A DNA stretch of 64,000 nucleotides from Polyangiaceae bacterium (GTDB lineage: Bacteria; Myxococcota_A; Polyangia; Polyangiales; Polyangiaceae). The position numbers and the translations under genes are program-made. Positions 8,387 through 17,052 of the stretch are shown here, one piece after another. Positions within the stretch are counted from its first letter, which is position 1, and every line of letters begins with the position of its first letter. Under the pieces are notes generated by a model that was given only the letters and a program-made list of their open reading frames with translations, did not search any database and had not been told where the DNA came from. The stretch is from positions 336,800 to 400,799 of the forward strand of contig JACKEB010000017.1 in the NCBI GenBank assembly GCA_020633205.1, given 5' to 3'.

Positions 8387-10078
8387 ATGGTATGGCGCCT
8401 TTACGCGCGGCGAGCCGCTGCAACCGGGATGCTCACGGCGACCCTCGCCTCCGTCTTCATCACCACTGGGTGTCGAACCACCACTGACGATGTGCACCGT
8501 TGGGGCCGAACCAAGCAAGGTCCCGGAAAGCTCATCGCGGTACTCACCCACGACAAGTACCCGCTCGATCTGCGCGTCGAAGCGGCCATGACGCTCGTGC
8601 GCATGAAGCCGCGCGGCGGAAAGCGCGTTGGCATCACCTGCGCCGACAACCCCGAGTGCGTGGGGTTGCTGGAGGCGTTGAGCAACCTGGCGGCGGAGGA
8701 CCGAAAGGAGATCGTCGCCAAGGTCGTTCCGCAGTTGGTCGCCGAGATCCGTAAGCCGCCGCCTCAAGCGCAGGCAGGTCAGCCTGCTCCCGCCGACACC
8801 TCGTACCCCTACAAAGATGCGGCCTATGCGCTGCTCACCTACGAGGACAAGGACCTGATTGGCGACGACAAACTGCGCAGCGAGATCAAAGCCGCGCTCG
8901 CTGAGTGGGCCATGGCGGACTTCGCCAATCGCCTAGACAACACCACTCAGATGTCAGGCATGGAGCAGGTGCTGCGCACCCTAGGTGCTCCAGGTGTGAA
9001 GGAACTACCGAAGCTGATGGTGCCCGGCGCGAAGCGCATCAGCAACATGGCGAGCATGGTCGCCGAGCTCGGCGACGCGGAAACGAAGCTCGCTGCCAGC
9101 ACCGCGCTCGTGAAGATCGCGAAAGAGATCGAGAGCGAGCGTTGGAAGAAGCAGAAGGAAGCCGCTGTCGACGCCGCAAACAAGGCGTCGGGTTTGACCA
9201 AGGTCACCAAGGATCAGCTCGCTGGGCAGCTCGAGGCCTACCAGGAAGAAGAGCTGCTCCGCACCTTCAGCTCGATGAAGGAAGTTGGCGGCAAGCCGGT
9301 GGTCGACTACCTGCTCGAGTACGCGTCCCGCGAAGACAAAGAAGGCAAGCTGGAGAAGCGCCGCGCAACCGCGTTGGCGGCGCTGGCCGGTCACCTCGAC
9401 AAGGATCGCCCCGAGCAGATCGAAGTCGTGATGAAGCTCGCGTCCGCGTCGGACACCTCGAACACCATTCGCTCCGTCGCCCTTCAGCGCGTCGGCGAGA
9501 TGCCGCGCAAGCTCGTGATCGACAAGCTGTACGAGCTGTTCAAAGCCGACGACTGGAAGCTGCGCTGGGTTGCCGCGGATCTCGCGCTGCGCATGAGCGA
9601 TCAGAGTCAGCTCGATGAGTTCATGAGCAAGCTCGCGCGCAACGACAAGGGCATGTCGATCTCCGAACCCGTGCTTTACGGCGTGCGCATGGGCGAGCTC
9701 AAAGGCGACAAGAAGGGCGACGAGCTTGCTGACAAGTACCTCGGCTCTGGCTACTCGCCGTCGGTCCGTCTGTCCGCATTGGCGTATTACAGCAAGTACG
9801 GAACAAAGGATCAGCTCGGTAAGGTGACGCCTTTCGAGCAAGAGTCCACCCGCGTGCCCAGCTGCAAGGCCGATGACTGCGAGTGGAAGTGTGAGGTCCC
9901 GGTGGGCGACAAGGGGGACAAGACCGAGACCAAAGAAGTCTCCAACATTGGGGAGTTCGTTCGCTACTGCGTGAAACCTTCCATGGAGAAGCGCACCGAG
10001 GCCGACAAAAAGAAGGAAGAGGAAGAGCGCAAGAAGCAGGAAGCCGCGAAAAAACAGGCGGAAGACAACAAAGAATGA
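8387..10078 (+). CDS. HEAT-repeat lipoprotein
   Basis: The 563-residue protein has a basic N-terminus and a hydrophobic signal ending in ITTGC (lipobox, Cys29), so it should be lipid-anchored after export. Most of the mature part is alpha-helical and resembles HEAT-like repeats, for example LDLRVEAAMTLVRM and TIRSVALQRVGEMP. Such repeats form curved scaffolds for protein contacts. A CKADDCEWKCEV segment near residue 490 could form disulfides. The C-terminus is a highly charged Lys/Glu tail. The closest functional guess is an envelope scaffold. The next gene, an FHA protein, starts 53 bp downstream on the same strand and may be co-transcribed. Confidence 0.75.
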   Translation: MVWRLYARRAAATGMLTATLASVFITTGCRTTTDDVHRWGRTKQGPGKLIAVLTHDKYPLDLRVEAAMTLVRMKPRGGKRVGITCADNPECVGLLEALSNLAAEDRKEIVAKVVPQLVAEIRKPPPQAQAGQPAPADTSYPYKDAAYALLTYEDKDLIGDDKLRSEIKAALAEWAMADFANRLDNTTQMSGMEQVLRTLGAPGVKELPKLMVPGAKRISNMASMVAELGDAETKLAASTALVKIAKEIESERWKKQKEAAVDAANKASGLTKVTKDQLAGQLEAYQEEELLRTFSSMKEVGGKPVVDYLLEYASREDKEGKLEKRRATALAALAGHLDKDRPEQIEVVMKLASASDTSNTIRSVALQRVGEMPRKLVIDKLYELFKADDWKLRWVAADLALRMSDQSQLDEFMSKLARNDKGMSISEPVLYGVRMGELKGDKKGDELADKYLGSGYSPSVRLSALAYYSKYGTKDQLGKVTPFEQESTRVPSCKADDCEWKCEVPVGDKGDKTETKEVSNIGEFVRYCVKPSMEKRTEADKKKEEEERKKQEAAKKQAEDNKE

Positions 10079-10131
10079 GTAAGCTCTCGACCCCCCACCT
10101 GCTGAAAGCAATGAAGCTTTAGGGCTCAAGC

Positions 10132-11002
10132 ATGACGGATCCCAACAAGAAGACGCCTCGCTCCTTCCAATGCCGCGATGCCCTCTGGGTCAGATTCGAA
10201 CAGATGGCACAGGAGCTAGAATGCTCCGTCGACTACCTGATCAACGACGCGATGAAGCAGTACGCGCGTCAACGCGGCTATTCCGCGGGGCAACCGGCCG
10301 GCGCCGCGGCGCCTCCCCCTCCCGGGCCCCCTTCGGCCGCACCGCCGCCGCCGCGTAGCTCCAAGGCGCCGCCGCCGCCCTCGCGCAGTGGTCCGCCGCC
10401 GGCACCGCCGACTTCTCGTCGTGCGCCTCCGCCGCCCGGAGCGCCGCCGCCGCCTCCGCCCATGGGTGCAGCACCGCCGCCGCCTCCCCGCCGCCTCCTG
10501 GGGCGAGCCGTGTGCCGCCGCCCCCTACGGGCCGCGCACCGGCCCCGCCGGCTCCCCCCGCCCCGCCAGCGCCGCCGCCGCCTCCCGCGCCCATGCGCTC
10601 AGGTCCGCCGCGCCGCCCCCCATGCCTCACGCGGCTCCGCCGCCTCCGCCGCCTCCGGCCGCGCCTCCACCCCCGCCGCCGGCCCAGCGCATGGCCCCGG
10701 CACAGGGATACAATCCGGCTCCGGCGCTTTTCGTCGAGTACGAGGGGACGCGCTTCCCGGTCACCAAGGAGCGCTTCATCATCGGCCGCGGAAAGCAGTC
10801 GAGCGACCTCACAATCAAGGACCCGAACGTCTCGCGTCAGCACGCGATGATCGAGTTCTTGAACGGCCAGTACTACATGGTGGATATGGGCTCGACCAAC
10901 GGCATCGAGCACCAAGGCCAGCGGGTGCAACGCAAGGTGATCAACGAAGGCGACTTCTTCAAGGTCTGCGATCACGAGATGCGCTTCACCTTCCACGGTT
11001 GA
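10132..11002 (+). pseudogene. FHA-domain protein with ribbon-helix-helix-like N-terminus, interrupted by two frame shifts
   Basis: Frame 1 from ATG 10132 gives a clean N-terminal domain of ~50 residues (FQCRDALWVRFEQMAQELE..., a small DNA-binding or dimerisation fold by look). A Pro/Ala-rich linker follows. Near 10486-10490 the proline-coding pattern jumps to frame 3 (GTGCCGCCGCCC at 10512). Near 10600-10612 it jumps again to frame 2, which runs into an intact FHA domain (IIGRGKQSSDLTI, NVSRQHAMIEF, DMGSTNGI) and stops at 11002. Each jump fits a one-base loss in a C-rich run. Without them the first frame would end at 11085 with a meaningless tail. FHA domains bind phosphothreonine. I cannot tell sequencing error from true decay. 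Confidence 0.7.
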
Positions 11003-11026
11003 GCCCAGCGCAGCTCCCAATAGCAG

Positions 11027-11065
11027 CGACCCGTGCCGTCCCAAGGCGCGGGTCGTTTGCTTTTG
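11027..11065 (+). terminator. Rho-independent terminator after the FHA gene
   Basis: CGACCCGTGCC (11027-11037) pairs with GGCGCGGGTCG (11045-11055), an 11-bp stem with one G-T wobble and a 7-nt loop. TTTGCTTTTG follows directly. It lies 25 bp after the FHA stop. Confidence 0.75.
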
Positions 11066-11175
11066 TGCCCCACACACGCGCGTAACCAAGCCGAGTTCAG
11101 CCCCAACTTTTGGGGTGAGGTGCTCTGGTGCCCTCAACTTGGGCCCACCCCAAGTCAGCGCGCTACGATCGCTGC

Positions 11176-12450
11176 GTGAGATCGCGGCCGTTGCTCCTGT
11201 TAGCGGCACCCTGGCTTGCTGTCCTGGGTGCCTTGGGCATGGCCGCGCTGAGCGACAGCACCGCCAGGAGCCAGCCGCTGTGGCAGTCCTCGGTGCCTCT
11301 GCCAGACGACGCGCGCAGCGTGCTCATCCTACGACAGGGTGAGTACCTATGGACCCGCCCAGATCGAAAGTCGCCTCGACGCGGCACCGCCCTGCTTGGC
11401 GCGAAGCTCCCGCTTTACGGCAGCCAACGTGGCCCAGGCTGCAGCGGCACCTGGCTGAACGTGGGTCCGCTCGCCTGGGTGTGTGACGCAAACGTCGAGC
11501 TCTCCCGGGCGGCGCCTTTCCCCGAGGATCCGAACCCAACGCCAACCAGCAGTGGCTTGCCCCTCGACTACTACTTCGCAGGGGCGGACGGCAGCTTCGG
11601 CTACTCCAAGTTGTCCCTGGGCGACGTCGGCGCCCCAGACAATCAATACGAGCCCGGTATGTCCGTCGCGCTGGTGCGCATCGAACGCAACGTCGTCGGC
11701 GAAGCCTACGGACTGAACACCAAAGGCCTCTGGCTCCCGATGCGCGATCTCAATCCGGCGCGGCCACTGGGCTTCTCCACTGAGGAACTCGAGGACGGAA
11801 AGCTGGACGCCGGCTGGGTGTACTCACCCATGACGACAGTTCGCAGCAAGCCGAACGGCGGCGAACGGGTCACCACCTTGAATCAGTTCGAGTCGATTCG
11901 CTTCAGTGAGGTCGTCACCAAGAATCGCAAGCGTTGGTTCAAGATCGAGCGTGGCTGGGTCTCGGAGAGCGATGTGCGCGCGCCCACACCAACCGAGCCA
12001 CCGCCCGAGGTGCAGCCTGATGAGCGCTGGATCGATGTGGAGATCGATCAACAAGTCGTCACGGCCTATCGCGGCTCGACGCCGCTCTTCACCGCCCTTG
12101 CGAGCACCGGAAAAGGCACTGGCAAGAGCGAGCGTGCCACGCCCAAGGGCGCCCATCGCATCTGGGTGAAGCTGCGCACCACGGATATGGACAACCTGGA
12201 GAACGAATACGCCGGGCGCTACTACGCGATCGAGGAAGTGCCTTGGGTGTTGTTCTTCAAGAGGGGCTACGGCCTTCACGGCACCTTCTGGCACCGGCGC
12301 TTTGGTAGGCGCCAAAGCCATGGTTGCGTGAACTTGACGCCCCGCGCCGCAGAGCGCTTCTTTCACTGGGCAAGTCCGCGCTTGCCCGCAGGCTGGAGCG
12401 CCGTCATCCCGACGCAGTACGACCCCGGCACGCTGGTACGGGTGCGCTGA
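11176..12450 (+). CDS. L,D-transpeptidase (YkuD family), exported
   Basis: The enzyme should make 3-3 cross-links in peptidoglycan or attach proteins to it. The YkuD catalytic motif is clear near the C-terminus: GLHGTFWH followed, about 14 residues later, by SHGCVNL with the catalytic Cys. The N-terminus is a signal sequence (RSRPLLLLAAPWLAVLGALGMAAL). Two SH3-like or unknown segments lie between them, one with PMTTVRSKPNGGERV. I chose the GTG at 11176 because it puts the signal sequence at the N-terminus; the open frame reaches back to 11128. Just upstream are two small hairpins (11101-11115 and 11137-11155). A TerB-like gene follows 20 bp later. Confidence 0.85.
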   Translation: MRSRPLLLLAAPWLAVLGALGMAALSDSTARSQPLWQSSVPLPDDARSVLILRQGEYLWTRPDRKSPRRGTALLGAKLPLYGSQRGPGCSGTWLNVGPLAWVCDANVELSRAAPFPEDPNPTPTSSGLPLDYYFAGADGSFGYSKLSLGDVGAPDNQYEPGMSVALVRIERNVVGEAYGLNTKGLWLPMRDLNPARPLGFSTEELEDGKLDAGWVYSPMTTVRSKPNGGERVTTLNQFESIRFSEVVTKNRKRWFKIERGWVSESDVRAPTPTEPPPEVQPDERWIDVEIDQQVVTAYRGSTPLFTALASTGKGTGKSERATPKGAHRIWVKLRTTDMDNLENEYAGRYYAIEEVPWVLFFKRGYGLHGTFWHRRFGRRQSHGCVNLTPRAAERFFHWASPRLPAGWSAVIPTQYDPGTLVRVR

Positions 12451-12470
12451 GTTCACTTACACTACGCGGC

Positions 12471-12914
12471 ATGGATCTAGAGATCGGGCGCGACACCTTG
12501 GTGGCCTTGGCCGCCGTGGTTTGGGCGGATGGTGAGATGGCTCCCGAGGAGGCCCAGGGCATCCGAATGGCCGCGCAGCAGCTTGGGCTGCAGCAGGGCG
12601 ATCTGAGCGCCGTTGAGTCGGCGATCGCTCAGCGCATCACTCTGGACCATGTGGAAACGATCCGCATGAATCGCCTCACGCGCTTGTTCACCTATGCGGC
12701 CGCCGGTTGGGTCGTCGGCCTCAAGGGTCATGTCGATGCCAAGGAGCAAGAGGCGCTGCGACTGCTCGGCGATCGCCTGGGTTTGAGCAACGTCGCGCGC
12801 GAGCGAGCCGAGCGCGCGGTGCAGTCCGTGGGTTCAGCGAGCGCAGGCGCCTTCGATCTCATGGCGCTGCGTTCCAAGCTTTCCGCGGGGCTCAGCCAAG
12901 TCGGATTGGAATAG
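12471..12914 (+). CDS. TerB-like protein
   Basis: The 147-residue helical protein has the pattern of the TerB (tellurite resistance) fold: LVALAAVVWADGEMAPEEAQGIR, then LKGHVDAKEQEALRLLGDRLGLS. Acidic residues in the two ADGEM/VDAKE loops match the metal-associated positions of that family. TerB-like proteins are common in bacteria and mostly have no tested role. I start at ATG 12471 because the longer open frame back to 12324 overlaps the transpeptidase gene in a different frame. The gene lies 3 bp before the UbiB-family kinase, which implies co-transcription and probably translational coupling. Confidence 0.75.
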   Translation: MDLEIGRDTLVALAAVVWADGEMAPEEAQGIRMAAQQLGLQQGDLSAVESAIAQRITLDHVETIRMNRLTRLFTYAAAGWVVGLKGHVDAKEQEALRLLGDRLGLSNVARERAERAVQSVGSASAGAFDLMALRSKLSAGLSQVGLE

Positions 12915-12917
12915 CCT

Positions 12918-14606
12918 GTGGTCTCACTGTTGACCGCCGCGCGCGACCTCGCGCGCGTGCGCGACATCGCGCGCGTCCTAGTTCGACATGGCTTCGGTGA
13001 AATCGTCTATCGCACCGGGCTCGGACGAAAGAAGGGCAAAGAGAAGGACCCGGAGCTCGACGCGGAGCTCGATGCGGAAGAGCAGAAGGGCGCCGCCGAG
13101 GCGAAGAACATGTCCTCCGCGGTGCGTGCGCGCCGTGTGCTCGAAGACCTGGGCCCGTCGTTCATCAAGCTCGGCCAGATCATCAGCACGCGCACCGACG
13201 TGCTCCCGGCGGACCTAGTTCGCGAGCTCAAGAAGCTCCAAGACTCCGTCCCCCCCGTTGCCTACGAAGACATCAGGCGACAGATCGAGCACTCCCTCGG
13301 TGCACCCATCGAAGACGTCTTCGAGACCTTCGACGCAGAGCCCCTCGCCGCCGCCAGCATCGCTCAGGTGCACCGCGCCACGCTCAAGACGGATGAAGGC
13401 GTGGTGAAGGTCGCGGTGAAGGTGCAGCGACCAGGCATCGGCGACACCGTGAAGAGCGACGTCGACATCCTCCACGGCCTCGCGGCGCTGGTCGAGCGCA
13501 CCATCCCGGAGAGCAAGATCTACTCCCCCATCGGCTTGGTGCAGCAGTTCGATCGCGCCATCACCTCGGAGCTCGACTTCAGCACCGAGGCGGAGAACGC
13601 GATTCGCTTCGCAGAGAACTTCGAGGGCTACAAGCAGGTCAAGTTCCCCAAGGTCTACAAGCAAGCCTCGAGCAAGCAGGTGCTCACCCTGGAGTTCCTC
13701 GACGGACAAAAGATCTACGACGCGATGGCGAGCGGCCACGATGGCAAGAAGCTCGCGCGCATCGCCGTGGATATTGTCGTCAAGCAGATCTTCGAAGACG
13801 GCTTTTTCCACGCGGATCCGCATCCGGGCAACGTCTTCATCATGGGGACGCCGGAGCGGCCCGTCTTTGCCATGATCGACCTCGGCATGGTGGGGCGCCT
13901 CTCCCCACGCATGCGCGATCTCACGGTGGACCTGATGGTCGCGGCGGTGCGCAAGGACTACGAGGGCATCGCCGACGCGCTCTACGCCATCGGCACCAAG
14001 ACCAAGAAGGTGGACATGAACGCGTACCGCGCGGAAGTGTCCCTCCTGGCGGAGAAGTACCTTGGCAAGCAGCTCAAGGACATCGAGCTCTCGGAGCTTA
14101 TCCGCGACCTCGTTCAAGGCGCGACGAAGTACGGCTTGGAAATCCCACCGGACTTCATGCTGGTCGGCAAAGCCTTGATGACCATTGAAGGTGTGGGCAA
14201 GGAGATCGATCCGGAGCTCGACGTCTTCAACGAGGTCAAGCCGCTGTTCCTCGAGATCTTGCGCAAGCGCTACTCGCCGGAGCGCATCGGGAACGAGCTA
14301 CTACGCCGGGTAGAGCGCCTGAGCGGCGCCACCTACAACGTGCCGCAGCAGCTGAGCGAACTGCTCGACGACATCGCCCTCGGCCGCCTGGTGGTCAAGA
14401 CAGAGTCCCTCGAGAGCAAAGCCATCACGGATCGCCTTGGGCGCCGTATCTCGTCGGGCGTGGTGTCCTCGGCGCTGATGCTCAGCGGCTCTTGGCTGGT
14501 GGCTTCGGAGCACCACTGGCTGGGCGGCATCTTGATGGTGCTCGCCGTCGGCCTGTACCTGCTCCACGTGTCGCTGGATACGCTGCGTAGCCTGCGCAAG
14601 AAGTAG
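12918..14606 (+). CDS. ABC1/UbiB-family atypical protein kinase
   Basis: The 562-residue protein carries the family hallmarks: LGPSFIKLGQIISTR (the KxGQ motif, about 75-89), AAASIAQVHRA (the Ala-rich nucleotide loop, about 145-155), and DGFFHADPHPGNVFIM with MIDLGMVG (catalytic and metal-binding segments). Two C-terminal hydrophobic helices (GVVSSALMLSGSWLV and GGILMVLAVGLYLLHV) anchor it in the membrane. UbiB proteins support ubiquinone or related isoprenoid-lipid metabolism through ATPase activity. Whether this copy serves quinone synthesis cannot be told, because no ubi or men genes are nearby. The start is GTG, 3 bp after the TerB-like gene. Confidence 0.9.
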   Translation: MVSLLTAARDLARVRDIARVLVRHGFGEIVYRTGLGRKKGKEKDPELDAELDAEEQKGAAEAKNMSSAVRARRVLEDLGPSFIKLGQIISTRTDVLPADLVRELKKLQDSVPPVAYEDIRRQIEHSLGAPIEDVFETFDAEPLAAASIAQVHRATLKTDEGVVKVAVKVQRPGIGDTVKSDVDILHGLAALVERTIPESKIYSPIGLVQQFDRAITSELDFSTEAENAIRFAENFEGYKQVKFPKVYKQASSKQVLTLEFLDGQKIYDAMASGHDGKKLARIAVDIVVKQIFEDGFFHADPHPGNVFIMGTPERPVFAMIDLGMVGRLSPRMRDLTVDLMVAAVRKDYEGIADALYAIGTKTKKVDMNAYRAEVSLLAEKYLGKQLKDIELSELIRDLVQGATKYGLEIPPDFMLVGKALMTIEGVGKEIDPELDVFNEVKPLFLEILRKRYSPERIGNELLRRVERLSGATYNVPQQLSELLDDIALGRLVVKTESLESKAITDRLGRRISSGVVSSALMLSGSWLVASEHHWLGGILMVLAVGLYLLHVSLDTLRSLRKK

Positions 14607-14669
14607 CGGGGGCACCTGCTAGCCTCCCCCCCGCTAGCTAGCTAGCCACTCAAAACCACAAAACACCAG

Positions 14670-14700
14670 TGCACGCCGCTTCCGTGGGGAAGGGCGTGCA
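14670..14700. terminator. Bidirectional terminator between the UbiB-like gene and atpE
   Basis: TGCACGCC (14670-14677) pairs with GGCGTGCA (14693-14700), and inside it CTTCC pairs with GGAAG around a GTGG loop, with one bulged G. TCGTTTTGATTT follows on plus, and TGTTTTGTGGTTTT follows on minus. It serves the two converging genes. A GCTAGCTAGCTAGC run lies at 14633-14646. Confidence 0.75.
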
Positions 14701-14726
14701 ACGGTCGTTTTGATTTCAGCAGTGAA

Positions 14727-15065
14727 TCAGCCGCCGAAGGTGATCTTGCTCTGGAGCAAGAACGCCACGAGGAAGCCGAAGAGCACCAGAGACTCGATCA
14801 GAGCCAGACCGAGAATCATCGGGGTCTGGATCTTGGAGGCAGCGCCGGGGTTACGGCTGATGCCTTCGAGAGCGGCGGCAGCGGCGCGACCCTGGCCGAG
14901 CGCACCACCGAGGACGGCGAGGCCGATGGCGATACCAGCGGCGAGGCCCATCCAGCCCTTGGTGTCCCACTCGTTGGCTGCTGCACCCGCCTGGGCGAAC
15001 GCGCTGGAGCTGATGAAGGTGGCAACGGTGGCGATGGCGAGGGCCAGCTTGTTCTTGGTGGACAT
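14727..15065 (-). CDS. atpE: ATP synthase F0 subunit c
   Basis: The 112-residue protein forms the rotating membrane ring of the ATP synthase. A signal-like N-terminal extension (LALAIATVATFISSSAFAQ) precedes the usual hairpin of two helices: GLAAGIAIGLAVLGGALGQG, polar loop RNPGA, and ILGLALIESLVLFGFLVAF. Glu91 is the ion carrier. Gln58 and Ser92 sit at positions that bind sodium in sodium-type rings, but the Thr found after ES in such rings is Leu here. The start at 15065 is set by AAGGAG upstream and by the normal family N-terminus; the open frame reaches back to 15275. It is last in atpZ-atpI-atpB-atpE. Confidence 0.93.
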   Translation of the reverse strand: MSTKNKLALAIATVATFISSSAFAQAGAAANEWDTKGWMGLAAGIAIGLAVLGGALGQGRAAAAALEGISRNPGAASKIQTPMILGLALIESLVLFGFLVAFLLQSKITFGG

Positions 15066-15279
15066 CTTGAGAGTCTCCTTATTCGTCTCGATCGCGCGAG
15101 CGTTTAGTGTGTTTTGCTCGCGGTGGCCACCGCTTTTTTGGGGGAAAGTCCGGGGGCCGTTAAGTGGGTTGGTTCTTGGATCCCGCGCGCGGGATGCGAA
15201 GCTGTTGGTTCTTTGCCGTGGGGAGCCGCTACCTGTGTAGCGCCACGCTGTCTCGCGACTCAGCGTCGCGGCCACCTGT

Positions 15280-16050
15280 TCAGTGGTGGTGGTGCATGTC
15301 TTCGGTTGCGAGACCGATGTAGATCGTGGTCAGCAGCGTGAAGACCAGCGTCTGCACGACGACCACGATGCAGCCGAGCAACATGACCGGAATCGGCACG
15401 ATGATGGCGACGAGCGCCATGAACGTGGTGAGCACCAAGTGGTCCACCGCCATGTTGACCATGAGTCGAACGGCGAGGGTCACCGGGCGCACGCAGAGCG
15501 AGATCACCTCGATGGGGAACATCAGCGGCGCCAGCATCGGCGAGGGGCCTGCGAGGTGTTTGATGTACGCGCCGCCGTTCACCATGATGCCGTAGGCGTT
15601 GAAGGCGACGAAGACCACCAGCGCGCTACCAGCGGTGATGCTGAGGTTGCTGGTGGGAACCGGCATGCCGGGGATCAGCGCCATCAGGTTGGCGAAGAAC
15701 ACGAAGCACGCGGAGGAAGCGATCAGCGGGAAGTACTTCTTGGCGCGGTCGGCATCCATGACGCTCTTTGCGAGGTCGTAGAAGTAGCCGAGGAAGGCCT
15801 CCATGAAGGTCCGCAGGGTAAGCTCGTCATCGGGCACCACGGCCTCTTCGAGCTTCGTCAGCTTGCTGCGCACGCGCATGCCGATGAGGATCAGCAAGAC
15901 GGCGATGAGCAGGCTCGCAGTGATCGGCTCGAAGTCTTCCCACGTGCCGTGGCGGTTACCCACGAAGGACTCGCCAAGCATGTGAGCGTTGCGGCTCAGG
16001 TTGCCTTTGAACTTCTCGAGAAGAAGCGTCAGCCAGCTGTAGTGACCCAT
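15280..16050 (-). CDS. atpB: ATP synthase F0 subunit a
   Basis: The 256-residue membrane protein forms the ion half-channels next to the c-ring. The family region RPVTLAVRLMVNM contains the essential Arg (Arg195). Five to six helices are visible, including FPLIASSACFVFFANLMALIPG and VALVAIIVPIPVMLLGCIVVVVQ. The C-terminus ends in DMHHHH, a short His run that is also natural in related proteins. The 214-bp gap to atpE holds a GC-rich leader but no gene. The genes for F0 b and the F1 part are not in this window, so the synthase genes are split across the chromosome. Confidence 0.93.
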   Translation of the reverse strand: MGHYSWLTLLLEKFKGNLSRNAHMLGESFVGNRHGTWEDFEPITASLLIAVLLILIGMRVRSKLTKLEEAVVPDDELTLRTFMEAFLGYFYDLAKSVMDADRAKKYFPLIASSACFVFFANLMALIPGMPVPTSNLSITAGSALVVFVAFNAYGIMVNGGAYIKHLAGPSPMLAPLMFPIEVISLCVRPVTLAVRLMVNMAVDHLVLTTFMALVAIIVPIPVMLLGCIVVVVQTLVFTLLTTIYIGLATEDMHHHH

Positions 16051-16056
16051 TGTGGC

Positions 16057-16458
16057 TTAGTTTCCTTCTCGCACCTGAGTGGGAACCGTCTTGAACTGCC
16101 CGAGTACGATACCGAGCGGCAACGCGGCGTAGCCCACTCCGAGAGCGAGGATGTCTACGGCGCCCAGCCTGAGCAGGGCGAACACTCCGCCAAACAAGGC
16201 GGCAAACTTGAACAGGGTGACGAGGAACAGCCCACCTTTGGACTTGCCCTCGGAAGGACTCAAGAACCCGCTGATCACCTTGGCGATGACCCACAGGTTG
16301 CCTGCGGCGAGGAGTACGCCGAGGCCAGTGCTGAAGCCATGCTTCGCACCGAAGTAGAGAAAGGAACCCGCCGTTAGCGCAGCGCCGACCAAGCCGAGCG
16401 CCCACAGCACGGGAGCGATCCCGCTGTTCGAGCTATCGGTCGTGGCCTTTGCGTTCAT
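16057..16458 (-). CDS. atpI: ATP synthase subunit I family protein
   Basis: A 133-residue protein with four hydrophobic helices (VLWALGLVGAALTAGSFLYF, GLGVLLAAGNLWVIAKVI, FLVTLFKFAALFGGVFALL, ILALGVGYAALPLGIVLG). This layout and its place directly before atpB match the AtpI/subunit I family, which helps assemble the c-ring or feeds magnesium to the complex. Sequence similarity in this family is low, so the call rests largely on position and topology. It overlaps the end of atpZ by 26 bp, so translation is probably coupled. Confidence 0.75.
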   Translation of the reverse strand: MNAKATTDSSNSGIAPVLWALGLVGAALTAGSFLYFGAKHGFSTGLGVLLAAGNLWVIAKVISGFLSPSEGKSKGGLFLVTLFKFAALFGGVFALLRLGAVDILALGVGYAALPLGIVLGQFKTVPTQVREGN

Positions 16459-16708
16459 GGTAGCGTTTGCGCTCTTCGCGTTCTTGGCGTTCTAGTTCTT
16501 CGGTTTCCCGTTGCAGGTGCGCTGAGGCGCGAACGATGGCGCGGATGCCGGCGACCAATCCAAAAACCAGCCAGAGGGCGGTCATCCACGGTCCGGTCCC
16601 GAGCCAACCATCGAGCTTCTGGCCAACCCAGAGTCCAACGGCGATGCTGAGGACGAACTCGAGCCCGACGGTTCCAACAGTTCCGAGGGCTTTCCAGTTT
16701 TGCTGCAC
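16433..16708 (-). CDS. atpZ: AtpZ-like F0F1-associated membrane protein
   Basis: A 91-residue protein with two helices (GLEFVLSIAVGLWVGQKLDGWLG and ALWLVFGLVAGIRAI) joined by a short loop, and a highly charged C-tail rich in Glu and Arg. The GxWVGxxLDxWLGT pattern is typical of AtpZ/AtpQ-like proteins that precede atpI. AtpZ and AtpI together have been proposed to move magnesium or calcium. It is first in the atp transcript; a candidate promoter lies just upstream. Confidence 0.8.
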   Translation of the reverse strand: MQQNWKALGTVGTVGLEFVLSIAVGLWVGQKLDGWLGTGPWMTALWLVFGLVAGIRAIVRASAHLQRETEELERQEREERKRYHERKGHDR

Positions 16709-17052
16709 GGTGCCCTTTAAGGCGGCGGTCGATTAGCACGCACCTCTAGCCAGGGTCAACGCGCGTTTCGACGCACCGCGCCTCACCCCAGAGCCAGGGG
16801 GACGCCAACGCAAGACGTCAGCGCGCGCCGGCTATCGCACGTCTGAGACCTGCGTGCCACTCCATGGCCAGATCTCTGCCCTGCATGCGACAAGAAGCAC
16901 TTGCGGAGCGCCGCATTCGGCCCGAAGTCCAGCAGGTTGAGGGGGAGAGCGCGTCGCTCCGGCTCCCGCGAACCCAAGCTGGTCGTCGTCCAGCTCGCAG
17001 CTCGAGCCGCTCCCGAACGGCGGTGGCTCCCGACGGATGGTATCTTTTGGTC
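16709..17052. other. Divergent intergenic region between atpZ and the proline-rich envelope protein
   Basis: The 344 bp contain the candidate atp promoter on minus (16730-16759). The remainder is open in several frames but shows no recognisable product. The plus-strand frame running back to 16864 probably is the upstream extension of the gene at 17053 rather than coding sequence. Confidence 0.5.
16730..16759 (-). promoter_or_regulatory. Candidate promoter of the atpZ-atpI-atpB-atpE operon
   Basis: Read on minus, TTGACC (16759-16754) and TAATCG (16735-16730) are 18 bp apart. The -35 is strong and the -10 is weak. The leader would be only about 15-20 nt before the atpZ start. Confidence 0.35.

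Noticed and set aside
9005..10129. 374-codon minus-strand frame opposite the HEAT lipoprotein
   Set aside because: The plus strand has a lipobox signal and helical repeats; the minus frame is a Leu/Arg/Val-rich shadow.
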